DNA of 64,000 bases from Mycolicibacterium sp. (lineage in GTDB: Bacteria > Actinomycetota > Actinomycetes > Mycobacteriales > Mycobacteriaceae). The translations under genes and the position numbers were made by a program. Every line of letters begins with the position of its first letter. Positions within the stretch are counted from its first letter, which is position 1. The notes beneath the pieces were generated by a model. That model did no database searches. It had not been told where the DNA came from and saw only the letters and a list, made by a program, of their open reading frames with translations. Of this stretch, positions 11,602-19,690 are shown one piece after another. The stretch is from assembly GCA_020637165.1 (NCBI GenBank), contig JACJWN010000012.1, forward strand, positions 1 through 64,000, read 5' to 3'.

Positions 11602-12666
11602 GTGCTGTACGCGATCGACGGGGATAAGTTGACCAAGCAGGACGTGAAAGAGTTCAGCGCCCTCGGCTTGAAGGAACGCGGAGATCTGCAGCGCCTACTG
11701 CGCGCAGAACCCGCTGCCCTCGGCGAGGAGCTACTCGTCATCGCCGAAGAGTTCGGCGAGTGGGAGGACTCCAAGCGTCGCATTGATCTCCTGGCTTTGG
11801 ACAGGGAAGCTCGTCTCGTCGTCATCGAATTGAAGCGAACCGATGACGGTGGACACATGGAACTGCAAGCATTGCGCTACGCCGCAATGGTTTCCGCGAT
11901 GACCTTTGATGAAGTCGTCGCAATCTACGCCAAGAATCGCCCGACCAACCCTGATGCCGCGGGAGATGCCCGTGACGAGGTAGCAGAGTTCATTGGCAGA
12001 TCCGAGGACGAAGGCAATATCGAGATAGCCACCGACGTCCGGATCATTCGCGTATCTGCCAACTTCGGACGAGAGATCACCACGACGGTTCTGTGGCTGA
12101 ACGAGTTCGACGGAATGGACATCAGATGCATCAAGCTGAGCCCATATCAACTCGACGGCAAGGTCTACCTAGACATTCAACAAGTGATTCCTCTACCCGA
12201 AGCCCGAGATTACCAAGTGAAATTACGCAGAAAGGAAATGGCCCGGGAGCGCAGCAATACGGCGGCAAACGGCCGTGACTTCACGCGGTATCACATCGTC
12301 GTTAACGGCAAAGAGTCTGAGCCGCTTAGGAAGCGGCAAGCCATCTTGGCGATGGTGAAGGAACTCGGCAAGGCTGGCGTTCCCTACGCGACGATCGCCG
12401 GCCTTCTAAGGAGCAGCGCGCTGCGCAGCGTTCCGGGCGTCATCGAAGACCCTGAGGAATTTCTCGAAGCCCTCAGAGCGGACCGCCCCACCGCTGACCC
12501 ACGCAGATGGTTCTTCCAAGATCCATTGGTAGACAAGGACCACAATCTGACCTGGGCGCTCACAAAGATGTGGGGCTCCAACACCGAAGAAGTACTCCAG
12601 AAGCTGTCGACTACATTCCCGGACAAGAGCCTTAGCTTCCGCGTTGCTGACGAGCAGGATGACTAG
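11602..12666 (+). CDS. NucS/DUF91-like PD-(D/E)XK nuclease, BREX-associated
   Basis: A 354-residue protein. Its first ~110 residues carry a PD-(D/E)XK core: RRIDLLALD near residue 59 supplies the Asp and VVIELKR near residue 73 supplies the E-x-K, in the arrangement of NucS/DUF91 endonucleases. The remaining ~220 residues are not recognised. The GTG start is preceded by GGGAGG at 11591-11596 with good spacing, 18 bases after the brxHI stop, so it is probably co-transcribed with the BREX operon. Codon use is more AT-rich than in core genes. It is not the housekeeping mismatch nuclease NucS, which is much shorter. A BREX accessory nuclease role is inference. Confidence 0.72.
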   Translation: MLYAIDGDKLTKQDVKEFSALGLKERGDLQRLLRAEPAALGEELLVIAEEFGEWEDSKRRIDLLALDREARLVVIELKRTDDGGHMELQALRYAAMVSAMTFDEVVAIYAKNRPTNPDAAGDARDEVAEFIGRSEDEGNIEIATDVRIIRVSANFGREITTTVLWLNEFDGMDIRCIKLSPYQLDGKVYLDIQQVIPLPEARDYQVKLRRKEMARERSNTAANGRDFTRYHIVVNGKESEPLRKRQAILAMVKELGKAGVPYATIAGLLRSSALRSVPGVIEDPEEFLEALRADRPTADPRRWFFQDPLVDKDHNLTWALTKMWGSNTEEVLQKLSTTFPDKSLSFRVADEQDD

Positions 12667-12866
12667 CTCAGCTGGATGGGGCTGCTCCCGGGGGGGTACT
12701 GTGACGGCCACGGTCAGGTTCTTGATCGCCGACTTTGATCTTGACGCTTCGGCGGCACCGTGAGGTAGGCACGAATTTCTCTATGCTCCAAATAGATCAA
12801 GAGTCGCGTTGGGGTGCGCCGAACACCTCGTGACGAGATCCAACAGCAATCACTTCAGACGCCCCA

Positions 12867-13316
12867 TTACAGTGACGGCTGGATGAACAGGGTCCGACTT
12901 GCAGGCCCCGGACTTGGATCGTAGAAAGGCTCCCATCCGAGCCGTGTCCAAAATCGGTCAGCCTCGCTATACGCAAACAATCGCCGGCCCCGGTGGCGCT
13001 CGACGAGCGCGTGTATCACCTGCGTTCCGACACCGCAGCCTCGCGCGGCGGTAGCAACCTCTATGAACTGAATCTCCAAGCGCTCGTCACCCAACTTCGG
13101 TACACCCCGGTAAGCCGGATTGATTCCGCCGGGGTCATCGAGTTCGACCCGCGCCACCTCGACGTTGTTCTCCAGCACCCGCACCAACCAGGGGTCATCT
13201 CCGAGTTGTCGGTTCCACCAATGTTCGTTCTCGTAAGCCACGTCCCAATCAAACGCCGGCGCCCAAAGGCGATCGTCGGTGGGCCCGCGGTGGAGGTCGA
13301 GAAGTTGAAGGGCCAT
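12867..13316 (-). CDS. GNAT family N-acetyltransferase
   Basis: A 149-residue GNAT-fold protein. The acetyl-CoA-binding signature is RGCGVGTQVIHAL, preceded by the beta-4 strand LEIQFIEVA, and a C-terminal FWTRLGWEPF segment is typical of the fold. The substrate is unknown. I use the ATG at 13316 rather than a longer reading because the upstream gene on this strand ends only two bases away. The two are therefore almost certainly one transcript, convergent with the NucS-like gene. Acetyltransferases in defence islands can be toxins, self-protection enzymes or passengers, and nothing here decides which. Confidence 0.75.
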   Translation of the reverse strand: MALQLLDLHRGPTDDRLWAPAFDWDVAYENEHWWNRQLGDDPWLVRVLENNVEVARVELDDPGGINPAYRGVPKLGDERLEIQFIEVATAARGCGVGTQVIHALVERHRGRRLFAYSEADRFWTRLGWEPFYDPSPGPASRTLFIQPSL

Positions 13317-13318
13317 GG

Positions 13319-15373
13319 CTATTCCACCGCTACCGCTGCGGTTGGGATGTGAATGAAGAGCAAGTCGCCGGCTCGTTCGAGCGACGGCTTTGCCGTCGCG
13401 GAGACAACGAGTGACGTCTGGTCGGTGAGGGTGAAGGTTCCGCCCCGCCGGTGCCTCTGCCGGAAGTTCTTCCACTTCTTCCAGACGAAAGGGTCCGCAG
13501 TCATGACGGCGTCGACGAACTTCACCCACCCGGGCTCCCTTAACGACGGCGCCAGGGCACTGACGACGTCGTCCGGCACGCCCGTTGCGGGCTTCTCCGC
13601 TTCCAGCCCTGCTTCTTGCCGGGTGTAAAAGTTGTTGAGCGCTTCGCACGAGTACCCGATGAGGATGCACGTGTCATTGGCGGCAGAGTTCAGAATACTC
13701 AGACGAGAAAGAAGGTAGGCGCCGAGTGCGTCGGCCTCAGCCTGCGAAAAGGCCTGCGCAGTATGCATGCCCGCCCGTGTGCGCACGTAGTGATGGAATG
13801 CCGCCGGGTCCGTGAGGATGTCGACGACCATCAGCAGGTCCGTGATGGAGACGACCCACGTCGGTCGATTGGCATTGCCCACTAGCGCTAAACCGTTGGA
13901 GGCGAACGGATCTATCCGTTCAAACGTAACGATGACCGCGGTGCCGCCGGAGACGTCATCCGGGAGTAGCTGAGTCGGTTTCCCGTTTTCCTCATGTGCG
14001 AACGTGCGGCCGCCTTCATCGAGGATGTAGGTCAGGGCGCGATCGGTCTGTTCCACTGCCTTCCCGAGGATATCGTTGAGCTTCGTGGCGACTCGATGAG
14101 GTGCACCGCGCCTCCCGGGCTCGGTCAGCGCGATCGCCTTCGCCTCGACCACCAGCGGCCACTCGGCACAGACGAGGGAGTCGATCTCGCCATGATGACC
14201 GGAGGTGAGGTCGTAGTGCTGCGTCGAGTGTACGTGGGAGGCGCCGAACACCTTGTCCAGCGCATGGGCCACTAAGCGTTCGTGTGCGTCCTGGCGATGT
14301 TTGAAGTATTTCTGCCGGTCGAAGCCATTGCGGTTCAGCTCTGTGGCGATTCGATGGTGCAGCACGGCCGATAGCGCCCAGGGATCCGGGACTAAATAGG
14401 TGCCGTCGGCGAGCTTTACGCAGGGATGCGTGCGCGCCCGGTTCGTGTCGCGGGGCGCGCGGAACTCAGGTTGGCACCCATACTCTGCCGAGAAGAAATC
14501 GAACATCGCGATGATCTCTCCCACGGCGACTCCGGTACTCGCTGCGACATCAGCGGGCTTCCAAAGCGTGACCGAATCAAACGCCTCGCGCATGGTTGCG
14601 CCCGCCATCGGATTCGGCTCGCCTATGTTCAGCGCATCGGTTACGCCCCTCATCGCCGCTGAGAGGGCTTCACTCGTCGATCGGGTGTGGATCCGCGTAA
14701 CACGAACAACATCCGCGGGGTCGAAGCCGAGTGCGTTCACGTAATAGCTGCGGTGTCTACCAAAGACCTCTGAGTCCACCACTTCGAGATGGACTACGTA
14801 GCCCGGCATCCGGTCCGCCTGATATTCCAATTGCAGCTGCTGCAGCAAAAGCTCGCGTTCCGCGTCGTTTCCATCGGCGTTCTCGATGAATTCAGTCATG
14901 ATCCGGATCTGATCAGCTTCAAAGATGGCGCTGATCAGTTGGCACACGCGACGCGTGACCGCGGTCGGGGTATCTGCGTCCCCAGTGGGATGCACCGACA
15001 GCGCTACACCGACAAGGTACTCGACCTTCGCCGCCCAGGTCGCGGTGGTGTCTCCGTCCGCGAGACTCTCTGCGCCGGTAAACGTGCGCGTCATGGCCGG
15101 CACGGCGATCGAGTTGATGAGCTGGGTGAGGTTCCGACCGGCCATGAGCCCCCGGAGCTCCTCGATCATTGCGGAAATATCGCGAGCATCTGACTGAAGC
15201 GCTGCTACGAACTCGGCAATGATCGCGTCCCGCTCCGGACCTGGGGGCAGAGACGTCCGCACTACTTCCGAGCTCGAAATGTTCGTGGTGGACTGGAACA
15301 AGGCGTCGAGATCGAAGGGGCGATTCTCGGGGAACCCGCCAAACCTAGGCATGACGTGATCGTAAATGTGCAC
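13319..15373 (-). CDS. Large hypothetical protein with PD-(D/E)XK/NERD-like nuclease site
   Basis: A 684-residue protein of unrecognised overall family. In the middle (about residues 407-430) it has HHGEIDSLVC followed by LVVEAKA. That is the spacing of a PD-(D/E)XK or NERD-type nuclease site (E-x-D, then E-x-K). The N-terminal 350 residues look helical and the C-terminal part lacks clear motifs. The GTG at 15373 gives the longest form; an ATG at 15352 is an alternative, and neither has a strong ribosome site. It forms a two-gene unit with the GNAT gene. Its position next to BREX suggests an accessory defence nuclease, but this is inference. Confidence 0.6.
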   Translation of the reverse strand: MHIYDHVMPRFGGFPENRPFDLDALFQSTTNISSSEVVRTSLPPGPERDAIIAEFVAALQSDARDISAMIEELRGLMAGRNLTQLINSIAVPAMTRTFTGAESLADGDTTATWAAKVEYLVGVALSVHPTGDADTPTAVTRRVCQLISAIFEADQIRIMTEFIENADGNDAERELLLQQLQLEYQADRMPGYVVHLEVVDSEVFGRHRSYYVNALGFDPADVVRVTRIHTRSTSEALSAAMRGVTDALNIGEPNPMAGATMREAFDSVTLWKPADVAASTGVAVGEIIAMFDFFSAEYGCQPEFRAPRDTNRARTHPCVKLADGTYLVPDPWALSAVLHHRIATELNRNGFDRQKYFKHRQDAHERLVAHALDKVFGASHVHSTQHYDLTSGHHGEIDSLVCAEWPLVVEAKAIALTEPGRRGAPHRVATKLNDILGKAVEQTDRALTYILDEGGRTFAHEENGKPTQLLPDDVSGGTAVIVTFERIDPFASNGLALVGNANRPTWVVSITDLLMVVDILTDPAAFHHYVRTRAGMHTAQAFSQAEADALGAYLLSRLSILNSAANDTCILIGYSCEALNNFYTRQEAGLEAEKPATGVPDDVVSALAPSLREPGWVKFVDAVMTADPFVWKKWKNFRQRHRRGGTFTLTDQTSLVVSATAKPSLERAGDLLFIHIPTAAVAVE

Positions 15374-15402
15374 TCTGACAGGTTGTCTGCTCCGCCGCGG
15401 TC

Positions 15403-15422
15403 ATCACCGCCGCTGCGGTGAT
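15403..15422. other. 8-bp inverted repeat (hairpin) between two minus-strand genes
   Basis: ATCACCGC and GCGGTGAT are perfect complements separated by CGCT. The repeat lies in the 106-base gap between the OGG-fold-like gene and the 684-residue nuclease-like gene, so it could be a weak terminator or an operator. There is no U-tract. Confidence 0.45.
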
Positions 15423-15479
15423 CGTCGTCGTTCAAGCAGGTGCGTCAGGAGCAGCCCATGTTGCCGACGTGCAAGACGA

Positions 15480-16178
15480 CTAACTCAGCCGGACCCGCTC
15501 CGCGCCCGGCGCCCCACTGAACAACCAGTACTCGACCCACTCACTGGTGACAGTCGGGGCACTGGGCTCCCCGGACAATGTCCCCGCTACCGCCGCGGCG
15601 TCCTGGCAATAGTTGACCCATCTGCGTCTGTTGTTGATGCGCCTACGATCTGAAGGCCAACTCGCCTTCACAAGGGAGTCGCGAACCCGTTGGTCGTAGA
15701 CGAGTGGTGGGGCCGGAAGTTCAGCGCTTGCCCCAGCGAGCCACAACCACTTCGTAAAGAAGCGGAAATCCAGTCCAGGAATGCCGGCTGCCGTCACCCA
15801 GGCGCCCTCGAGGTCATTGTCACGAACCTGCCGTGCTGAAACCTCAAGGATGCGCTCCAGATCAATCGACCTCAACGCATCAGCGTGGCGTCCGTAGTAG
15901 CGGTTCGTCTTACCTGCGCCCCAAACCAGCGTTGCAATAAAGGCAACCCTCCGTTCGTGCGGCGTCTTCAGACCGCGGGCAAGCTTTTTCAGGTCCCGGC
16001 GACGGATCCCGTTCGGGTAATCATCGAGTAAATGGACCAGGTCGGCATCGGATTCATTCCAACGCAGCCACGGTTCGCGGTGGAAAGGCATGGCGGCCTG
16101 TGTCTCGGGATTGAATTCACGGATTTCGGCGCCGCACTCCGACACGACTTGTTCGACCCACTCCTCATGGAAGTTCAC
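15480..16178 (-). CDS. OGG-fold-like (8-oxoguanine DNA glycosylase fold) protein
   Basis: A 232-residue protein. The pattern LVWGAGKTNRYYGR near residue 84, then FRFFTKWLWLAGA and PLVYDQRV, resembles actinobacterial proteins described as having an 8-oxoguanine DNA glycosylase (OGG) fold. In these a shared FTK...DxRV core replaces the classical HhH-GPD motif. I do not see the canonical catalytic Lys/Asp of true OGG1, so glycosylase activity is unproven. It points the same way as the nuclease-like and GNAT genes, 106 bases upstream of them. Base-excision-type proteins near defence systems could act on modified phage DNA; that is speculation. Confidence 0.5.
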   Translation of the reverse strand: MNFHEEWVEQVVSECGAEIREFNPETQAAMPFHREPWLRWNESDADLVHLLDDYPNGIRRRDLKKLARGLKTPHERRVAFIATLVWGAGKTNRYYGRHADALRSIDLERILEVSARQVRDNDLEGAWVTAAGIPGLDFRFFTKWLWLAGASAELPAPPLVYDQRVRDSLVKASWPSDRRRINNRRRWVNYCQDAAAVAGTLSGEPSAPTVTSEWVEYWLFSGAPGAERVRLS

Positions 16179-16257
16179 TTGGCTCCGATCCCCGTAGCGC
16201 GTCGAGCCTTCAGTAAGTCTGTCGTCTATTTTGGCGGTCCCGCCGGCTGAGCATCAT

Positions 16258-16417
16258 TTATTCATCGTTTATGCCGACGGTTCGGTTCATTAGGGCCGCT
16301 ACCTCGGTGTGTTTCATGTAGCGGTCCTGGGTCATCGACACTTTCGAGTGGCCGAGTTGGTTGGGCCCGACTCGGACCGATAGACCCTGCTCGTCGATGA
16401 CGGTGGCGATTACCCCC
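16258..16417 (-). pseudogene. Tyrosine recombinase (phage integrase) C-terminal remnant
   Basis: The last ~50 codons before the stop at 16258 read as the C-terminal tail of a mycobacterial tyrosine recombinase: IDEQGLSVRV, then the catalytic LGHSKVSMTQDRYM with the final His and Tyr nucleophile, then a TEVAALMNRTVG tail. Upstream of about 16417 the similarity ends abruptly at a tRNA-like sequence and the frame continues into non-homologous sequence. The gene has therefore lost its N-terminal domain and most of its catalytic domain. It is a relic of an earlier integrative element. Confidence 0.72.
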
Positions 16418-16424
16418 TCTGACG

Positions 16425-16480
16425 TAGGGCGGGCGGGGCTCGAACCCGCAACCCCTGTTTTGGGACCTGATGGACGGGCT
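16425..16480 (-). other. tRNA 3'-half-like sequence, candidate attachment-site scar
   Basis: On the minus strand a perfect T-arm is present at 16433-16449 (GCGGG, loop TTCGAGC, CCCGC). It is followed by a 7-base acceptor-like CCGCCCT and preceded by an anticodon-loop-like CCCAAAACA. No 5' half is present, so it is not a working tRNA gene. Its position at the broken end of an integrase remnant fits an att core captured from a tRNA gene. The parent tRNA identity is uncertain. Confidence 0.45.
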
Positions 16481-16644
16481 GCGGAGCCGGGAACAAATGT
16501 GACCCGCCGGGAACCAGCAGGAAGCAACGTCGCGGGTGATTTGTTTCGAGGTTCTGGGGCTGGCTGTAACAACTCAACTCGTGCTCCATCGTGGGTGTAG
16601 ACGGCCCTATCGGGGGGCCAACTGACCACGGTTGGACTGCAGAA

Positions 16645-16872
16645 ATGAAGTCATACAAGAACGAGTGCAAACACCTGAAAGACGGGGATTGCTACCTGGA
16701 CCGAAGTGAGGCCGCAGTACGCTACCGCCGCTCGGAGAAGACCCTGGCAAACTGGGCGTCCCTCGGTTGCGGCCCGCCATTCGTGTCCATCTGCGGCAAG
16801 CCTCTCTATCGCTTGTGCTGCCTTCGGACATGGGACGAGTACCAACGGACTGCCGGGGAGGCAGCCTCATGA
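16645..16872 (+). CDS. Small HTH protein, excisionase/AlpA-like
   Basis: A 75-residue protein with a MerR/excisionase-type helix-turn-helix (LDRSEAAVRYRRSEKTLANW, then FVSICGKPLYR). This is the layout of recombination directionality factors encoded just upstream of actinobacterial integrases. I chose the ATG at 16645; the frame is open further upstream (another start at 16591) but that part looks non-coding. The stop overlaps the start of the next gene (ATGA). It has more cysteines than usual near the end. Confidence 0.62.
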   Translation: MKSYKNECKHLKDGDCYLDRSEAAVRYRRSEKTLANWASLGCGPPFVSICGKPLYRLCCLRTWDEYQRTAGEAAS

Positions 16873-17081
16873 CACCGGACAAGCTCGGAGTTGACGCGGC
16901 ATTCCCCTCCGTATTCATCACCGTCCAGACCGCAGCGGACTGGATGGCGGTAAGCCGCTGGACGATCTACCAACTGATCTGGAACAACGAAGTAGCCTCC
17001 GTCCAGGTCGGCCGTTGCCGCCGGATCGTCCGCAAGTCGTTTGAGGATTACATGGCACGACTCATCGAGGAGTCGGCGTAA
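16869..17081 (+). CDS. Excisionase-family DNA-binding protein
   Basis: A 70-residue protein containing an excisionase-family HTH. TVQTAADWMAVSRWTIYQLI forms the helix-turn-helix and VGRCRRIVRKSFEDYM the wing and basic helix. It overlaps the preceding HTH gene by four bases and the integrase start by one base (TAATG), forming a compact control and integration operon. Proteins of this type bind arm sites and drive excision, or act as small repressors. Two such genes in tandem is mildly unusual. Confidence 0.75.
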   Translation: MTPDKLGVDAAFPSVFITVQTAADWMAVSRWTIYQLIWNNEVASVQVGRCRRIVRKSFEDYMARLIEESA

Positions 17082-18349
17082 TGGCTGAACGCAAGAGACG
17101 GAAGCGGAACGCCAACGGCCAGGGCGGCGTCTATCAGCGCACGGATGGCCGCTGGGAGGCGAAAATCTTCGTCGACGCCCCCGATGGCCGACGCAAGCGG
17201 ATCAGCGTCTATGGGGATACACAGCAGGAGACGCTGAACGAGCTCACCCGGATTCTCGATCAACAGCGGCGCGGAATCCCTGTTGTGACAACGACAATGG
17301 CGGTTGCCGAGTACATGACTTACTGGCTTGAGAACATCGCTGAGCCGAGCATCCGGCGCACCACTTACGCCAGCTATGAGGGTGATGTCCGGCTGCACAT
17401 CATTCCCGGCATCGGCAGACGCAAACTTAAGTCGCTGCAACCGGCCGACGTCCGTGCATGGTTGACCGGGCTGCAATCCCTCTGTCAGTGCTGCGCCCAG
17501 GGCAAGGATGCCGCACGGGCTTCGCACGGTAAGGCGCGCTGCTGCGCGCTGCAGCCGGCGAAGTGCTGCAAAGACGTTCTGTCGTCGAGCTCAATTCAGC
17601 ACATTCTGCGGGTGCTCAGAGCAGCTCTCCAAGACGCCGTCGACGAGGAACTGCTCAACCGCAACGTTGCACGGCTGGTGCAGCTGCGGGTGACCGACAA
17701 GAGAAATGTCCGCGCCTTCACCGTCCCCGAGGCCGTTCGCTTCCTCAAGACGGCCCAGGGTCATCGGCTGTATGCCCTCTGGGCGGTTGCGTTGTCGATG
17801 GGCCTGCGGCGCGGCGAAGCCCTTGGATTGGGATGGAGGGACGTCGATCTTGACGCCGGACTCATCAAGATCCACCGCGCGTTGCATCGGGTCGATGGCC
17901 AGCTCCAACTTGAGGACGTGAAGACCGAGGGGTCGGCGGGCTTGCTGCCTCTCCCACCGCCTCTGGTGGCGATCCTGGAGAGTCATCGCCGGAGCCAGAT
18001 GAAGGAACGCTTGGCGGCCGGCCCGTCCTGGCGAGACACCGGTTTGGTGTTCACCACGGCGACTGGCGGACCCATCGAGCCTCGTGGAGTGAACCGCATG
18101 TTCAGCAGCCTGTGCAAGAAGGCCGAGGTGCCGTCTATCCGCGTGCACGACTTGCGCCATTCCTGCGCAACGCTGTTGTTCACCATGGGCGTCGAGGCAG
18201 CCAGGGTTCAGAAGATCCTTCGGCACAGCTCGATCAGCGTGACGACGGGGACCTACGTCGAGGTGATCGAGTCAGTCAAGCGCGATGCCCTCGACTCGAT
18301 GGGAAGCCTGCTTCCGGCGATCGAGGCTGGAACTGACGAAGTTGGGTGA
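17081..18349 (+). CDS. int: Site-specific tyrosine recombinase (integrase)
   Basis: A 422-residue full-length phage-type integrase. It has an N-terminal arm-binding region, a SAM-like core-binding domain (about 65-170) and a catalytic domain with the first Arg in MGLRRGEALGL. The H-x-x-R box is HDLRHSCATL, followed by the third His in LRHSSISVT and the Tyr nucleophile in TGTYVEV. A Cys-rich insertion near residues 132-165 (CQCC, CC, CC) is shared with other actinobacterial integrases. All catalytic residues are present, so it may be active. It begins at the ATG overlapping the excisionase stop and ends four bases short of a convergent gene. Confidence 0.93.
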   Translation: MAERKRRKRNANGQGGVYQRTDGRWEAKIFVDAPDGRRKRISVYGDTQQETLNELTRILDQQRRGIPVVTTTMAVAEYMTYWLENIAEPSIRRTTYASYEGDVRLHIIPGIGRRKLKSLQPADVRAWLTGLQSLCQCCAQGKDAARASHGKARCCALQPAKCCKDVLSSSSIQHILRVLRAALQDAVDEELLNRNVARLVQLRVTDKRNVRAFTVPEAVRFLKTAQGHRLYALWAVALSMGLRRGEALGLGWRDVDLDAGLIKIHRALHRVDGQLQLEDVKTEGSAGLLPLPPPLVAILESHRRSQMKERLAAGPSWRDTGLVFTTATGGPIEPRGVNRMFSSLCKKAEVPSIRVHDLRHSCATLLFTMGVEAARVQKILRHSSISVTTGTYVEVIESVKRDALDSMGSLLPAIEAGTDEVG

Positions 18350-18353
18350 GTCC

Positions 18354-19574
18354 CTAGACGAGCGACTCGATCGTGGTTTTGGCTTGCTTGAGGACTTCTT
18401 CGGCAACCGCAATCAGTTCTTCTTGCTCGTCACCCCGACTGGCCATGATCTTCGTGACATCTATGGTCGCCACCGCCAGCTGGTTGGCCGAGATGTCGAT
18501 GAACTCCTGATAGCGCTTCTTGTCGGCAGCCGACATTGACTTCCAGTCAATAGGGCGTGGGCCTAGTTGGCTTTCCCACCGCTTGAGAGCGTGTCCAGCA
18601 TGGACGGCGATGTAGTCCAGGATCTCAATCGAGCGCGGAAGGATGCCGACCACAGCCTCGAAACCCACTCTCGTTGCGGCGATTTCAGCCTCAACAGCGT
18701 CGAGCTGTTTCTTGGCTTCTTCTTGTTGCTTTCGATTGCGCCTGACCTTCCACACCAAGCCGCCCACGGCCAGGACAAGAGCTGGGGCTGCCGCAATCCC
18801 GGCGAGCAGCGCTGTGCCACCGGCGATCCCCGCGCCCCCAGCCGCCAGCGCCCCCCCGCCAAGCAGCGCTAATGCCGCATTGGTTGCAGCCGCGCCGCTG
18901 AGCCCGGCAATCGCCGCGCCGGTCGAAGCAGTGCCGAATGTGGCCGCAGCCATGAACGTGCCGTAAGCGGCGGCCCCGCCGACGGCAGCGCCTGCAGCCG
19001 CGCCTCCAGCGCCACCCGCAAGGGCGCTGGCGACTCCATACGACGTCCATCGGATTCGATTTGCCGCTTCCGCCTGGACGTCAGCAGTCCCCTCATCGTC
19101 CAGCGCTGCCGGATCGGGGGGTTGCGGCGCGCCCGTGACACCCGTCGCCACCTCCACGAACGGCACGAAGAACTTGTCTCGCGCACGATCATGGGCTTCG
19201 TTGAAGGCTTCAGCACGTTCCGTGATCAGAACCGTTCGACGGTCGATCTCTTGCTGAACGCGCTCGATCCGGTCCCTGATGTTGTCTCCACGAACCGCCT
19301 TCCCGTCGCCCTTGCCGGCAGCACGCGTTCCGCCCGTGTGCGTCCGCTTGGCGGCTTCCTGCTCGAGCTGGCTCGCAGTCACGCCAAATACCTGGGCGAT
19401 GGCCTCCAGTTTCTCGCGGCTCGGACTCATAAGTCCGCTCTCGATGCGTGAGATCGACACAGCGGCCCCCGCCTTGTAGTCGGCGAACTTGCCGAGTTCG
19501 CCTTGAGTCAGCTTGGGAATGTGGGCCTCGCGATGTTCACGAATGACCGCACCGAGCGCCTCTGAGAACTCCAT
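18354..19574 (-). CDS. XRE-type HTH protein fused to glycine-zipper membrane segment
   Basis: A 406-residue protein in three parts. Residues 1-75 are an XRE/Cro-type HTH (LTQGELGKFADYKAG, then ISRIESGLMSPSREKLEAIA). Residues ~98-125 are a charged helix. Residues ~178-275 are an extremely Ala/Gly-rich hydrophobic stretch with repeated GxxxG spacing, able to make several membrane helices. A KVRRNRKQQEEAKKQ basic linker and a predicted coiled coil follow, then a soluble tail. The element's repressor would normally sit here, beside the integrase and divergent from the next gene. The membrane part is unexpected for a plain repressor and suggests an effector fused to its own sensor. Function is unknown. 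Confidence 0.7.
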   Translation of the reverse strand: MEFSEALGAVIREHREAHIPKLTQGELGKFADYKAGAAVSISRIESGLMSPSREKLEAIAQVFGVTASQLEQEAAKRTHTGGTRAAGKGDGKAVRGDNIRDRIERVQQEIDRRTVLITERAEAFNEAHDRARDKFFVPFVEVATGVTGAPQPPDPAALDDEGTADVQAEAANRIRWTSYGVASALAGGAGGAAAGAAVGGAAAYGTFMAAATFGTASTGAAIAGLSGAAATNAALALLGGGALAAGGAGIAGGTALLAGIAAAPALVLAVGGLVWKVRRNRKQQEEAKKQLDAVEAEIAATRVGFEAVVGILPRSIEILDYIAVHAGHALKRWESQLGPRPIDWKSMSAADKKRYQEFIDISANQLAVATIDVTKIMASRGDEQEELIAVAEEVLKQAKTTIESLV

Positions 19575-19620
19575 CGGGTCAGCATAGCGCGGGATTCTCT
19601 GATTTAGCTTCTTGCGCGGG

Positions 19621-19631
19621 ACTAAATTAGT
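19621..19631. promoter_or_regulatory. Palindromic operator candidate between divergent genes
   Basis: The sequence ACTAA-A-TTAGT is a perfect 5-bp inverted repeat around one base. A further half-site TTAGT follows at 19635-19639 and an ATTTAG half-site lies at 19602. It sits between the XRE-fusion gene (start 19574) and the small divergent gene (start 19691). This is the expected place for the XRE protein to control both. No binding evidence exists. Confidence 0.5.
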
Positions 19632-19690
19632 GCTTAGTCTGACGTTAAGCGGGGGCCAAGCCGGTCCCCCAACCCCGGAAAGGCTTTGTC

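Noticed and set aside
12667-12866. Possible small gene or regulatory RNA between the NucS-like gene and the GNAT gene
   Set aside because: The 200-base convergent gap has short frames only and no clear promoter, stem or terminator with a U-tract.
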